Assembly (NCBI RefSeq): GCF_026914265.1
Contig: NC_069136.1
Location: forward strand, 23,062,051-23,126,050
DNA from: Mya arenaria
Lineage: Eukaryota > Mollusca > Bivalvia > Myida > Myidae
Reading direction: 5' to 3'
DNA: 64,000 nt
Within the stretch, counting starts at the first letter, position 1. Each line of letters opens with the position of its first letter. The notes beneath the pieces are model-generated. The model saw only the letters and a program-made list of their open reading frames with translations. It did not search any database and had not been told where the DNA came from. Both the position numbers and the translations under genes were made by a program. Positions 23,424-36,100 of the stretch are shown here, one piece after another.

Positions 23424-26400
23424 CGGTCATGGATTTGTTTACAAGGGCCACACACTACCGGTGTGGTTTACAGGAGCATGTATGACGTCGGATGTCGCTT
23501 ACCAACTAAGGCTTCCATTGGAGGTCAGTTAAAGGGGAGGGTTCGAGTGAAAATAATTTTGAGTGCATAAACAGCTAGAAAAATATATTTAACACTGTTT
23601 CTATTGTGTTGTGACAGCATTGGTCAAATTGGATATAAAAATAATTTTCTTTCGTCATTATAAACACTTTGTCCATGTAATTTTGATGAGTAGTTGAATA
23701 AATAAGCACGGTCATTACTGTCAAATACTTACTTTATTTTAAACTTATTTATTTTACAACGATTTTGAAACTAGTTATTACAACATTATATAAATCACTC
23801 TCGTTGGCACGATTTTACGCGAGAGTGTGGTCTTGTGTTGTGGGGGAAACCGGAATACCCGGAGGAAACCCACTTATCCGGCTTGGTGACTACAAACCAA
23901 ACTCACATGCGCCCAGGCCGGGAAACAAAACACTTGTAACCGACACAAGTCATTACTTCAAATGATAATGGTCATACCATTTCATTTTACCATTTTTTAA
24001 AACAACGAACACAAATCAAACCTATTTGTACAGGTCAGACTGGCTTCAACATTTCCGTGACAAACGACGACCACACATACAGTAATGAGATAACTGCCGT
24101 ACGGACAGACAAACACTGTGCCAACTGTCTTCAATCAGGGACGTCGTGTACGGTAAAGGTAGGCTCTAATCCAGTATCTTTTATTAATTTATCGCTAATA
24201 AACTGTAAAACATAAACAGTATTGATAGTTGCGATTTGCTAAATTTATTACAATCTAATGTTTGATATATACAAATGTATGTTGAATACACTTGTTTAAA
24301 AAAGTGAATTATCAACTTTTGATTTAATTGCATTAAGGTTTTACTTATATACATATATACATGCATACATGTAGAGAGAAATGGCTACGTTTCAAACAAG
24401 AGAAAGTTATATGTAAATGAAGCACGGCAGATAAAATCATTTGGTGAATAAACCGGATCTGCCCGTACATAATATAACTACCCCAGCATAAATGCAAATG
24501 TAAGGTTAATGTTTCTCGTGTTTCAGTCTGGCACCTGTCTGATTGAGGGTAACTGTAGGACGGCGGGGAGGTAAAAGCATGGATCATTAAGTGCTCTTAG
24601 AAACGCGCTTGACACGTTGTGATATATTGAGTGGATTCTCCACAGGAAATAGAACTTGACTGCGATCCAAATGTTGATATTGCCAAGTTCGTTTTGTGAA
24701 ATTCAGTCACTTGAAAGAAAACCTTCCAGATTCAAAATATTACTGCACAATGTATAACTTCTTTCATTGTCAGATAATTATATCAGAGTGCCATCGAAAC
24801 TTATCAAATATTAACGAAATAGCCAATTGTCAAACGTTCTGGTGTTCCGATACGGCGATATACATATCGGAACTTATGTTTGTATCAAGATGTCCCTTTT
24901 ACATAATCCAGCCGTTGCTACGAGATTCTGCGGGCTGAAAACTGTCAAGAACAAAATACGTAATAACTCGAATATTGTTAGGACATTTCTACGAGATTAC
25001 AGAAAACTCTGTACATTTGTACAGACATTCGGAGCAAACATGTACCCCGGTCACACAGTCCTGAAACATTCACCATTCATTGAAACGAATGTCGATCATC
25101 AAGGCGTCCAACACCACAGCTGACTGTCAAGTATTTTGAAAAAACTTACACAGTGTCTTAGTGTTGACAAAACATAATTATTTCAAGAGGTTTGATATCT
25201 GGATATTGTAAGTTGTAGAAATATTGGAATAGGGATTTGTGTGCATAAATCTGGTTAACAAAAAGGAGGCGAATTCGGTTAGGAATGGTCAATTATTTTA
25301 CACATTTATAATGCATACATAATATGAACTGATCTTTTTATTCATTTATTTGATACAACATCACCATTGCTGCCAATACTGTCGTCAAAAGTTTTTACTA
25401 TACCTCGAGTCTTGCATTATAAGATAGTATGGGAGGACTTTGGGGTTACTATTGATAAATGTTATGATTAACTGATAGATTTATCTTTAAAAATATTACC
25501 TGTTTTGAAAGTGAAAGTAGATTACTTTTTATTAAAACACTATCACATTTCTAAAGTCTGATTTATGGATATTAGGCCTTTAACTGTAAAAACTTGCAGC
25601 CTTTTTATCTTTAAAGAAAGTGAAGAAATTATGCAGCCAATGAGCACGGACAGACCTTCATAATTTCTAAGCAACAAATGAAAGAAGTCCGACACACTTG
25701 CATAAATGAGCATAAATGAGTTTGGGATAAAAAGTTCGTTTATGACCCATAATCATTACCAAGACCAAATCACGAAATTCGATTTCTTGCCAAACGTATT
25801 AATATTTTTGTTAAAATTTCGAAGGACAAAAGTTCATATTAGAACAAAAACTGTGTCCTTTACAAAGCTTAATTTTATTGTCACTTGAGCGTATCGTTTA
25901 GATAAAATGCCTGAGACAGAACGAGTAGAGCTTAACATGATTGTGCATGCACAGAAAACAACATTGATATAATTATTTTAATACCTTTTTAGCTCACAGA
26001 GCGGATGTCAGTGTGCTCATAATCACGCGCTGTACACGCGTGCTGTGACGTAGGCGGGTTACAGTGTCAAGCGGCAAATTCCAACCAGTGTGTGAAGTGT
26101 GGGGATACCAAGAGCTGTGGACATCGTGAGTGAATATAAATAAAAAGCTTTAAGCTTAGTGATAAAAGATGGGCTAAAAAAAAGTTCTTGGCTCCGTTTA
26201 CATTTTGGATTATAGGCAAAAGTTGACTTCCTCTGTTCTTTACAATACAAAGTTTGATTTTCAACACCTATCTTACCATTTTCCTCTTTTCCTAGCCCTG
26301 GCTGTCCATTCAACTTGCATTTATAGAGACTGACTAGAAATAAGAGATATATGTAGGTAGACGTGTATTTATAGAGGCAGACTAGGGAGAAACATAAGAT

Positions 26401-26688
26401 TAGGGGTATATGTAGGACACGCACTCCAGTGTTATAAGTATCGTTCTTTAGCAGTTTTCTTAATCGAGCGTAAATTAAAATAAAATAGTGTTAAATTAAA
26501 ATTACCTAAATGTGTTTCCGTCCATTGCAGGTATGGGTGCATGTCAATGTGGACGTACCCACCGGAATCAATGTGTCGCCTGTGACCATTTGGACCAATG
26601 CGGCAACAAACCCTGGACCGCCGATGGCCTAGGGCCCTTTAATATATTTCAAACCCAGTCGGTGGGTGTAGTGAATGTAACCGTTTAA
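23424..26688 (+). pseudogene. VWDE-like Cys-rich extracellular gene, possibly decaying
   Basis: Several exon-like blocks lie on the + strand. Block one ends at 23,523 with GCRLPTKASIG. Block two, 24,034-24,158, reads QTGFNISVTNDDHTYSNEIT, then AVRTDKHCANC. Block three, 24,527-24,570, reads SGTCLIEGNCRTAG. Block four, from 24,647, reads ELDCDPNVDIAKF before a stop. Blocks five (25,993-26,125) and six (26,531-26,688) are Cys-rich, with NQCVKCGDTKSCGH then GACQCGRTHRNQCVACDH, ending at a stop. The order of Ig/TIG-like end, CxxC and CLIEGNC resembles VWDE-type secreted proteins of invertebrates. Blocks one-two, two-three and five-six join in phase. The three-four junction does not, and block five changes frame near 26,043. 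An in-frame TGA lies upstream of block one in both duplicate copies. It may be a pseudogene, or I may have misplaced exons. The start given is only the first open codon of block one. Confidence 0.45.
23825..23935 (+). repeat. Dispersed-repeat-like GC-rich segment in an intron
   Basis: The segment GGAAACCGGAATACCCGGAG followed by GAAACCCAC, then a GCCCAGGCCGGGAA tail, stands out from its AT-rich intron. I have a general memory of similar motifs as dispersed repeats in marine invertebrate introns. I cannot confirm a SINE structure (no A/B boxes, no tail). The 66-codon open frame through it is not a gene. Confidence 0.3.
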
Positions 26689-27079
26689 CAGCGGGAACAC
26701 GGACACTTAAAAGAATTAGAATAGCATTAATTGTATTTCTCTATTTCTTCGTTTCTTAACATCGGTCTTGTCACTTGAATTATCAACATAACGTATCAAT
26801 AAAATTATTTTTCTTCTGAGTGTCAACTAATTCATCGTTTCTTCGGAATCCCTTGATATATGAAGTGTTGCATTGTTCTAACTTTGCGGTAAACTTCCAG
26901 TATAAAAGGTGCAAACATTATACAAGGCTTAATATCAATTGCGACTAGAAACAAAGAATAACAGCTAGGTTTGTGCCTTTGATGATTTTTTTATCTGACT
27001 CGGCTGCCGAATTTATCGCTTGAGCCGAACTCATGTATTTGTTTTATAGATTTAACTCTGTGGATTTATACTACTGTCC
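26689..27079. other. Downstream flank of the Cys-rich locus
   Basis: AATAAA at about 26,799 could be a polyadenylation signal for the preceding locus. Nothing else is recognised. Confidence 0.4.
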
Positions 27080-27350
27080 ACTTTTGAACTAAGGGAATTC
27101 AGGAGCACAGAGATATGTGTTTGATGACGAGGAACTGAAAAGTGACGACAGTGGTCATGAATTTTCAGAGTATTCAGAGTTGCAAACAAAAAAGGTCGGG
27201 GGAAAAACCAAGTCAAGCCTAAACTATGGGTCAACAACAGAAATCCGGAACGATGTCCTGTAAAAACGTTCAAAATATATGATGAAAAACGGCCAGTCTG
27301 CTACGCTGATCCAGATCATCCATTACATTGCAGCAACAACAGTTGTCAGC
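27080..27350 (+). pseudogene. Broken tyrosine recombinase (DUF3504/Crypton-like) fragment 1
   Basis: In one frame (about 27,210-27,345) the sequence reads WVNNRNPERCPVKTFKIYDE, then KRPVCYADPDHP. This matches the NPERCPVxxxKxYxxKRP region of the DUF3504 tyrosine-recombinase-like domain found in Crypton-derived proteins such as the QRICH1/ZMYM group. An upstream piece in another frame (YVFDDEELKSDDSGHEFSEY at about 27,113) may be the preceding region. The catalytic Arg and Tyr regions are not seen. It is an isolated, broken fragment. Confidence 0.6.
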
Positions 27351-30103
27351 CCTAAATAGAGTTATTTAATACCAAACGGTTATCTATCCGTGAATACTAG
27401 AAATCCACGTTTAACTGTATGCATACCACTTCAGAAAATTTCGCATCTATAGATGACGTAAAATACAACACAGCTTATTTGATGATCGGAATCAAATAGC
27501 TTTAAAATGACAAAGCACATGGAACCTATTCTGAAGTATGGAAATTGTCTGCATTCGGCGTAGTTTTAAATCCACTATTTTTAATTAATGTTTTCATGTT
27601 GTATGTGCAATGTAGTATATACTCATCATGTATTATCCGATTAGGGAAATGGTGGCGAAAACTTGCATCTTCATGTTTAGACATTGCCAGTATAGTGAAG
27701 CCGCACGCTTTCCTATTTCAGACGTTATATGAGTGAGGTTTTCTCAAAACAAAATGAAATAAGGTTGACTATATGCAGAACAACTATCATGTCCACATCG
27801 TCAGCGTGATGATTGTGTCATAATACTTTTCTACTAATCACTTAATGAAGGTACAAATACATCCCAGAGCACTTTTATTAGGAAGAAATAAAAGAAACCA
27901 CACAACTAAAATAAACAAAAATATGGTACATATACGATCTGTTACTTATTATCTTTGACTAAGAATGCAAAATATTAACACTGTGATAAGAATATTCATA
28001 GCGCGCATGTCAATGAGACTACTATCCCCAGTACATATAAAGGATATACTTCGTACAGTATCTGCGTCAAAATATCTACACTCAGTACATTACCACGAGT
28101 TATTCTCAGATAATACTAAAAGTTCGGAATTTTGTTGTTTCGCATTTACAAGTCAGATTATTAAAGCCATTTTGTTAAAACCTGCCTTTGCCCGTGAACT
28201 ATTTTCTTCAATCATTTGTTTCAATCATACGACAAAGTGGTCTGAACAAACGTATGTATAAGAGCGATCCATAAAAGCTCTGCGACACCGATAGAACATA
28301 AGCCGGCACGTTTCATAAGTATGGAGAATGGCTGTTGATGTGGACATCATTTATTGTATTTTATAACTGTTTGAGAATACCGAATTGCTTCTGGGGTTGA
28401 ATTGTGCAGCTCATGGCAGCTCATGGCAATAATTGCAGAAGGTAGGGTGTTCCTGGAAGGAAATTAATGGCTATACAATTTGACGTTTTTGTTGAAATAT
28501 TATGAAGGTGGAGATAAAATTATTATACTTTTCATATTTATGTGTACATTTAAGTAGCCAATGTACAGGTATACGACCTATTGCAATTCCCTTATAACCG
28601 ACCTTTGCCTAGAATTGCCCAGAGAGTAATATGACCACCGGCATATGAATGCGCTGGACAAGGAAACAACTACAGACATGTCCTATTTTTTGTTTCCGCC
28701 GTATGCTTTTCTCCCTCTATCTCGGATGATTAAATGACATACTTTGTTATCACATTTAAATAGGATTGCGTATACACTATGTCGTCTGAAATGTTAAAAC
28801 GTTTTACAACAATTGTAGACTGACGCACGTTTATACCAGAAGGGTTCATATTTTAATTTGATATAATTCAGAGAAGCAAAGACTACGAATAACGTTCATG
28901 GAACATGGTAATAATAGGTTGCTTTTCGTATTTAAAATGATAATATTTTTGTATTTGACCTAGTAATCTACTTGAATATGTGACTTTGTCCATAACTTGA
29001 CACAAATTTTAGTCAGACTCACTTACCAAATTTCATAAAATTGTTTAGAATAGATTCAAAACAGTTTCTAGATATATTGCAACATATTTTGGTGTCTATT
29101 ATTTAATAGGTCAAGGGATTCCTGACATAAATGCCAAGCAAAGTTTATTGTTTATAACAGGAATGTTTAACGATACATGACACACACCTATACTGAGTAG
29201 AAAAGTGCTGTGGGGTCAAGGAACACAACTCTGGACTAACTGCATATTGCCTATGTATTTTATTATGCTGCAAACTAAGCATTTACAAATTGTGATTATT
29301 CAGATCTTGGATAAAACTATTTATTGTTTTCTAACGCACTCGTGTCTTGCAAGGCAAATGATCGTAATACAATCAAAGGTTGTGGCTGAAAATCAGAATA
29401 CTATTCATCAAATGTAAAAGACTCATTTGAATGAGAAATAATGTATGGCAGACGATTGCACAACAAAATACAAACTTATAAGCTGTAAACGCATGTGATG
29501 GAAATGTGTAAAGCGAATTATATTTGCATATATATTTGCGAAAAAAGACGCATTTTGATATATAAAACAAGAAGTATTGACATTTTATGAACGATTTGTT
29601 ATAACATTATGAAACACACGTTAACGAATCGTTTTCAGTTTTTATAAAACATCCTTAACATGTTAACACTATCAATCTTTATTCGTAGATCATCTCCTAA
29701 GCATTTGTTGAAATAGGTAAATGTTTTCTTTTCAAAACTGTAAAATTTCACTTATTTTAGAAACCTTCAAGAAAATAACAAAGTTGAAATAAATATCCTC
29801 TTTACGAGATTTTTAAGTATGTTTACATGGGTATAAAATATCTTGAAATAATTACAATACATGTTAGTGTTAATCATTTTACAAAGGGCAGTAATGTCAG
29901 GTGCGTACAAGTTTCTTGGTTCATTGATTTGGGTGGAAAACGTCCTTGATTACTGCCCTTGTTTACTGAACGAGTCGTTCTACATTGTGTTTAAATTGAG
30001 CCGGTGGGAATTTTGCATAACATAAATTAGTTAAATTTGTATATCTGGAGTAATTTCCTCTCTCACTTTGAAATTTTTTTTAACTTTGCTTCTACGACAG
30101 TTT
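27351..30103. other. Intergenic DNA without recognised genes
   Basis: Short open frames (up to about 98 codons, for example near 27,965-28,261 and 29,205-29,417) have no recognisable domain and no partner elsewhere in the window. A small hairpin lies at 29,881-29,963. Nothing else stands out. Confidence 0.5.
29881..29963. repeat. Short hairpin with AAGGGCAGTAAT arms
   Basis: The left arm ACAAAGGGCAGTAATGTCAGG is complemented by the right arm CCTTGATTACTGCCCTTGT, about 80 bp end to end with two or three mismatches. It is a possible miniature element. No second copy was found in the window. Confidence 0.45.
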
Positions 30104-30360
30104 CATTTTAAGCCTTAGCAGGTTGTTATGGTTTATATGGTTAAATTTGTTGAGTGAGTTCTCGATTAATTACTGGATTCATTATTGTGAAGTCCCAAAG
30201 GATTCGTGTATGGTTTTTCGTTTGTCCATTCGTTTTGGTTTGACGTTTGCTGCTACAAAAGCAACAATGTATGGGCTGGGGATCGTGCTTTGTCCCAGTG
30301 TTTTCTTGTTCATTTTAAATCGTTTTGGAATCATCAAACATTAGATATAACCTCTCCCTC
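30104..30360 (+). repeat. Old diverged copy of the 19,540-19,790 unit
   Basis: The order of conserved words (AAGCCTTAGCAGGTTGTTA, TTTCGTTTGTCC, GGTTTGACGTTTGCTG, CAGTGTTTTCTTGTTC, AATCATCAAACATTAGATAT) parallels 19,540-19,790, with about one-third of positions changed. Overlapping open frames here (30,123-30,442) are not conserved in the relative and are not genes. Confidence 0.6.
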
Positions 30361-30879
30361 TTTGCATATGGAAGGCATGATAAATGTACCAATTATATAT
30401 GTCAACATGAGCACTTCATTCCTTAACGATAGTTTGTGTTAATCAATTTAATATAATTTCTGTATAAAGTGCATCCCATCGAAATCGCGTGTTTTTGTTC
30501 GAGACTCCTCTCCTATCATGGGGCGCAACAGTACTACCTGGCAGGGCATATTTACTTCGGAACTTATTCTTTGAATGAAATCGTAGCAAAATTCTAGGCA
30601 ACCAGTCAAAAAATGCAGACGTCGAAAGCTGCCGTAATTCAGTTAAAACAAAATGTGCAGGGATAAGTTGATTGATTTTAATCCAGGTTTTGATTTCATG
30701 ATGGATGGAACATTTGAGAAACTGTAAAATGACCATGTTGACGACTTATTTCGTAATTTGGAATCGACATTTAAAGTCGAGATTAAAGCATCTAACAATT
30801 CAACAAAGTAATAAGGCAAGAACTGAAGAAAGAAGGGGACTTGAATAAAGAATAAGAAGAATTACATGTTCCAAGTTTA

Positions 30880-32310
30880 GAAGGGATGGAGGAAGACGAA
30901 GAAGTCTCACAAGTCAAAGAAAAACACAAAGTGGGCAGTAAAGGTTTTTTGTTTCATATCAGTGTAAAAATAGATTTGATTCTCCGACTTTCTGTATAAA
31001 TCATACTTATTAATTTGTCAATATAGAAAGAAGTGTTAAAGCATAAAATATATTAAGACTGATAATGAAAATATATACAAAATTCATTTAACAGGGATAC
31101 GTTATTATAAACAACAATTACAATAACATTATTCGCAATAAATTATAAATTTATTATTATAATAAAATGAACAAATTATTACAGGAAGGAAATTGGCCAA
31201 AATGATACACATCAAGGTACGCTGGGCCACTATACATGCCTTCTGTCTCAGAAGAGTAATACGGCCAGACTTTAAGGAAGCTCTACTGCAAAGTCGCCCC
31301 GTAGCCATCAGACAAATGTGCACCATTACAATAGTAGAAAGAACATACGATCTAGTCTGAACAGACATTTGACTGACCTTGGCCGCAACAAAGACATTGT
31401 TTATGACACGTCATTTAAGGCTACATATCGCACACTTGATGAGTTCATGGAAGAAAAGGGTAAGGCCGGGCTTTCATGACCTATACATCACAAGCCTTTC
31501 ATTGAGCAAAACGACCTTTCAACCATTTCTAGGTACTTTACCAATGTTCCATTTTCTCCAATAATTCCTCGATAGCGCGTATGGTCCTAACTTGGGTCTC
31601 ACGCGGTCTTTAAATTCACCAAGTCTTAGTCTGCTCCTTAAAGATGGAATCGAGTATGTCACCCTGAAGCACGACACTCAGCAAAAGAAGTCCGAAGTTG
31701 GCTTTACAAGAATGAGGCTCCATCGGACCGCAGAATGTCCTCAACCGGTTGGCCCGTGAGAGCAGAGCCCAGGGCAGTAAAACCGACAAATCTGCACCGA
31801 TGTTGTTCAATGGCTGCTTCGATGATGCTATCGCCAGACCTGATGCAAATGACATTTGGTTCATCATTGCGGCTCTGTCAAGGCGGTTATAATGCAATTT
31901 CATGGCAGACATTTGTTAAGCAAGCAAAACATCAGGTTAGTACTCATGGCCGCAGTCATCCAAGCTATAAACGACAGTGGTTTTGAAGCTCGTCACAAAG
32001 TGTTCATGGCCTGGCAGAGAAATGAGGCGTCCTTAAAGTCATATCCTAGAGCACCCAGTGTCGTCCAGATGGAATAGCTCAGTTCCACTGGACGTCTTCT
32101 CGCGTTCCTTGGCTCTTCTTCCGTGAAAGCTCCCAATTTCTAAACACGTTACACCACCCACCGCCACTATCGTTTCAAGTTAATTTCTAAAGAAATGACA
32201 ATGCGCTTGCTGATTTGTCCAAAACCGTATTACAGCATGCACTAAAGGCTCAGCCAAGACTTGAAATGGTTGGCTTCTGCCTCCGATATTTTTGTCAAAC
32301 GCATGATCCC
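30880..32310 (+). pseudogene. Broken tyrosine recombinase (KIAA1958/Crypton-like) fragment 2
   Basis: Pieces in different frames follow the order of a DUF3504-type recombinase. They are LNRHLTDLGRNKDIVYDTSF (about 31,350), a KPFIEQNDLSTISRYFTN segment (about 31,493), LLKDGIEYVTLKHDTQQKKS (about 31,634), KTDKSAPMLFNGCFDDAIAR (about 31,780) and DANDIWFIIAALSR. They end with IQAINDSGFEARHKVFMAWQ and RNEASLKSYPRAPS (about 31,960-32,060), which corresponds to the HxLR..GH...Tyr end of the domain. Here AWQRNE stands where relatives have a SGHKNE-like motif. Frames change repeatedly, so the locus is dead. A Lys/Glu-rich segment at about 30,880-30,950 may be unrelated. It lies inside a region whose edges resemble 19.5-20.4 kb. 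Confidence 0.65.
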
Positions 32311-32514
32311 TTAAATATTTATGAAAAACATATAGTATATTGACATTTCGTTATACATGTATGTGAAATGTGAACTTTTTCGTCAGATATTCCGCATTTG
32401 ATTAATCTTATTAGGGCATAATTCGTATGTTTTATGTTATTAACATTTATTGATAACAAATGTCATACAAATCATATCATATGTATCTCGGCAATTGAAG
32501 CCATTTTTTAACTC

Positions 32515-33169
<655 letters not shown>

Positions 33170-36100
33170 GGGACGCAGCAAGGAGCAACTTTATTTCTTA
33201 CTCTGGAATGTGCAAGGATTAGTAACAAAATTATGTGATAATGACTTTTTAAATTTTCTTAACAGCTTTGATGTATTACTGTTAGGTGAAACGTGGCATT
33301 CAAGATACGTTAATATTGATTTAGAAAATTTTGAAAACTTCTCATGTCCGAGACCAAAATTTAATAAGAAAGCTAAGCGTTCGAGTGGTGGTCTTGTAAT
33401 ATATTACAACAAAAAGTTTTCGGGTCACATTGAACTAGTTGATTCGAATGAACTAGGTTGTATTTGCATTAAGGTGAAACAATCTTTTACTGGTACTGAA
33501 AATGATTTATATTTTATCCATTGCTATATTCCGCCTGAGGAATCGGGTGTGTATAAAATCAGAAACTCACCATTATTTGAATTTGACTTTTTTGATTATA
33601 TTTCTAATCTTATCTGAAGTTTTAAGCAGGTTGGTGACGTCATTGTGACCGGGGATCTTAATGCACGTGTTGGTCAAAGATCAGATCTTGTGGACAATAT
33701 TGATCTGCAGCGATTTGTCAATTTACCTTTAGATGATTTTGACGTTAACACTTTACCGCTACGTAATACATGCGATAATAGGTCTAATTCATTCGGTAAT
33801 AAATTGTTGACATTATGTAAAAAATGTAGTGTCTGTATTGACCCAGGTTTATTCACCTGTTATAATATGTGTAGAAACAGAGTTGGTGCTAGCGTTGTAG
33901 ACTATGTATTAGCTGATTACGAGTCATTTTCATTATTTGACAATATGCTGGTACATGATCTATCCGATTTTTCGGATCATTGCCCGGTTGAATTCAACTT
34001 GTCTTTCAATAAAATAGTGTGTCCAAAGGAGCTTGAAACTGTTGACAGATTAATCTGGGGTAAAAACAAGCAAACTGATTTGAATGAGAAATTAATTGAA
34101 ACAAGAGATGTTAGTGAAACATTTATGCCCCCTTGGGAGCCAAATTGTTAGTAGGATTTGGACACTTAAATAAAATATGGACAATCAGAAAACCTTTTTT
34201 CAGCTTACAGTCACACTGACCTTGACCTTTGACCCACTGACCTCAAAATCAATAGGGTTCATCTGCTGGTCATGACCAATAAGCCTACCTAGTATGAGGT
34301 CCCTGGGTCAAAGCGTTCTCAAGTTATTGATCGGAAACCGTTTTTCATGTTAAGGTCACACTGACCTTGACCTTTGACCCACTGACCTCAAAATCAATAG
34401 GGTTCATCTGCTGGTCATGACCAATACACCTACCAAGTATGAGGTTCCTGGGTCAAAGCGTTCTCAAGTTATTGATCGGAAACCGTTTTTCATGTAAAGG
34501 TCACACTGACCTTGACCTTTGACCCACTGACCTCAAAATCAATAGGGTTCATCTGCTGGTGATGACCAATACACATACCAAGTATGAGGTCCCTCGGTCA
34601 AAGCGTTCTCAAGTTATTGATCGGAAACCGTTTTTCATGTTAAGGTCACACTGACCTTGACCTTTGACCCACTGACCTCAAAATCAATAGGGTTCATCTG
34701 CTGGTCATGACCAATACACCTACCAAGTATGAGGTTCCTGGGTCAAAGCGTTCTCAAGTTATTGATCGGAAACCGTTTTTCATGTAAAGGTCACACTGAC
34801 CTTGACCTTTGACCCACTGACCTCAAAATCAATAGGGTTCATCTGCTGGTGATGACCAATACACATACCAAGTATGAGGTCCCTCGGTCAAAGCGTTCTC
34901 AAGTTATTGATCGGAAACCATTTGGTATTCCGACCGACCGACAGACAGACAGACAGACAGACAGACCGACCGACATGTGCAAAACAATATACCCCACTTT
35001 TTTCAAAAGGGGGCATAAATACGGATTGTTTTGATAGCATTGTCCACTCATTATTAAATAACGAAATAGATTTAAACTCATGCATAGATAAATTGTCAGA
35101 TGCTATTTATGACATTTCTCATCAAATACATGGTAAGACCTTTACAGTAAAGAGAAAAGCACCACCCAGAAATAAATCTAGCTGGTTTAATAATGACTGT
35201 AAAACAGCTAAAGATAATTTTTATCGTTGTTACTGTCTACAAATCAAATTGAAGCAAATCGCCTATTATTTTTTACAGTCTAGAAATGAATATTGCCGCG
35301 CTAAAGGTAAAGCTAAAAATACGTACTATAGAAAAGAAAGGAACGCTTTACGGTCCCTTAGTAAGTCGAACTCTCGCAAGTTTTGGAAGTATATTAAGAA
35401 ATACAAACAAAATAATCCAAATGTTAACAACGTTGATGTAAACGATTTTGTAAATCATTTCAAAAATATGTCTTTTTCGCCCAATGATAATAACTTTAGA
35501 GACTATACTAGCAATGGTAACGATGATGATGTAAATATTGATTGTCTTGATGGTACGATTACTGTTGATGAAATAGTTAAAACAATTTCATCCAAGTCAA
35601 GGCACAAAAGCTCTGATCTATCTGGAAATGTTGCAGATTTTTTTATTGACTCCAAAGATTTTATATCGCCATATCTTGCCCATATTTTTAACTATATTTT
35701 TTGATAGAGGGGTATACCCAGATGCATGGACTAAAGGTGTTATTGTTCCAATTTATAAAAAAGGTGATAAAAATAATCCGTCTAACTATCGTGGCATAAC
35801 ACTTGTAAATATTATAGCTAAAATATTCTCTTTAACGTTACGCAATCGTATAAATAAGTGGTGCGAAAGTGAAAATAAATGTGATGATGCTCAATTTGGA
35901 TTTAGAGACAATCGTAGTACCGTTGATTGTATTTTTATTCTTCATACTGTTATACAAAACGTATTAGCAAACAAAATGAAACTATATTGTGCCTTTATTG
36001 ACTACGAAAAGGCATTTGCCACTGTCATTCACGATGCTCTGTGGATAAAATTAGTCCAATCTGGTATAAGCAGCAAAATGTTAAATATCCTAAAATCAAT

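Noticed and set aside
23765-23965. 66-codon frame with GETGIPGGNPLIRLGDYKPN
   Set aside because: It runs through a dispersed-repeat-like segment in an intron and lacks splice support.
24827-25123. 98-codon + strand frame
   Set aside because: No recognisable domain, no paralogue in the window, and located between blocks of the VWDE-like locus without splice borders.
34849-35085. Frames with Thr/Asp/Arg or Cys/Leu repeats on both strands near 34.9 kb
   Set aside because: Translations of the GACC/GACA microsatellite tract of the inserted element.
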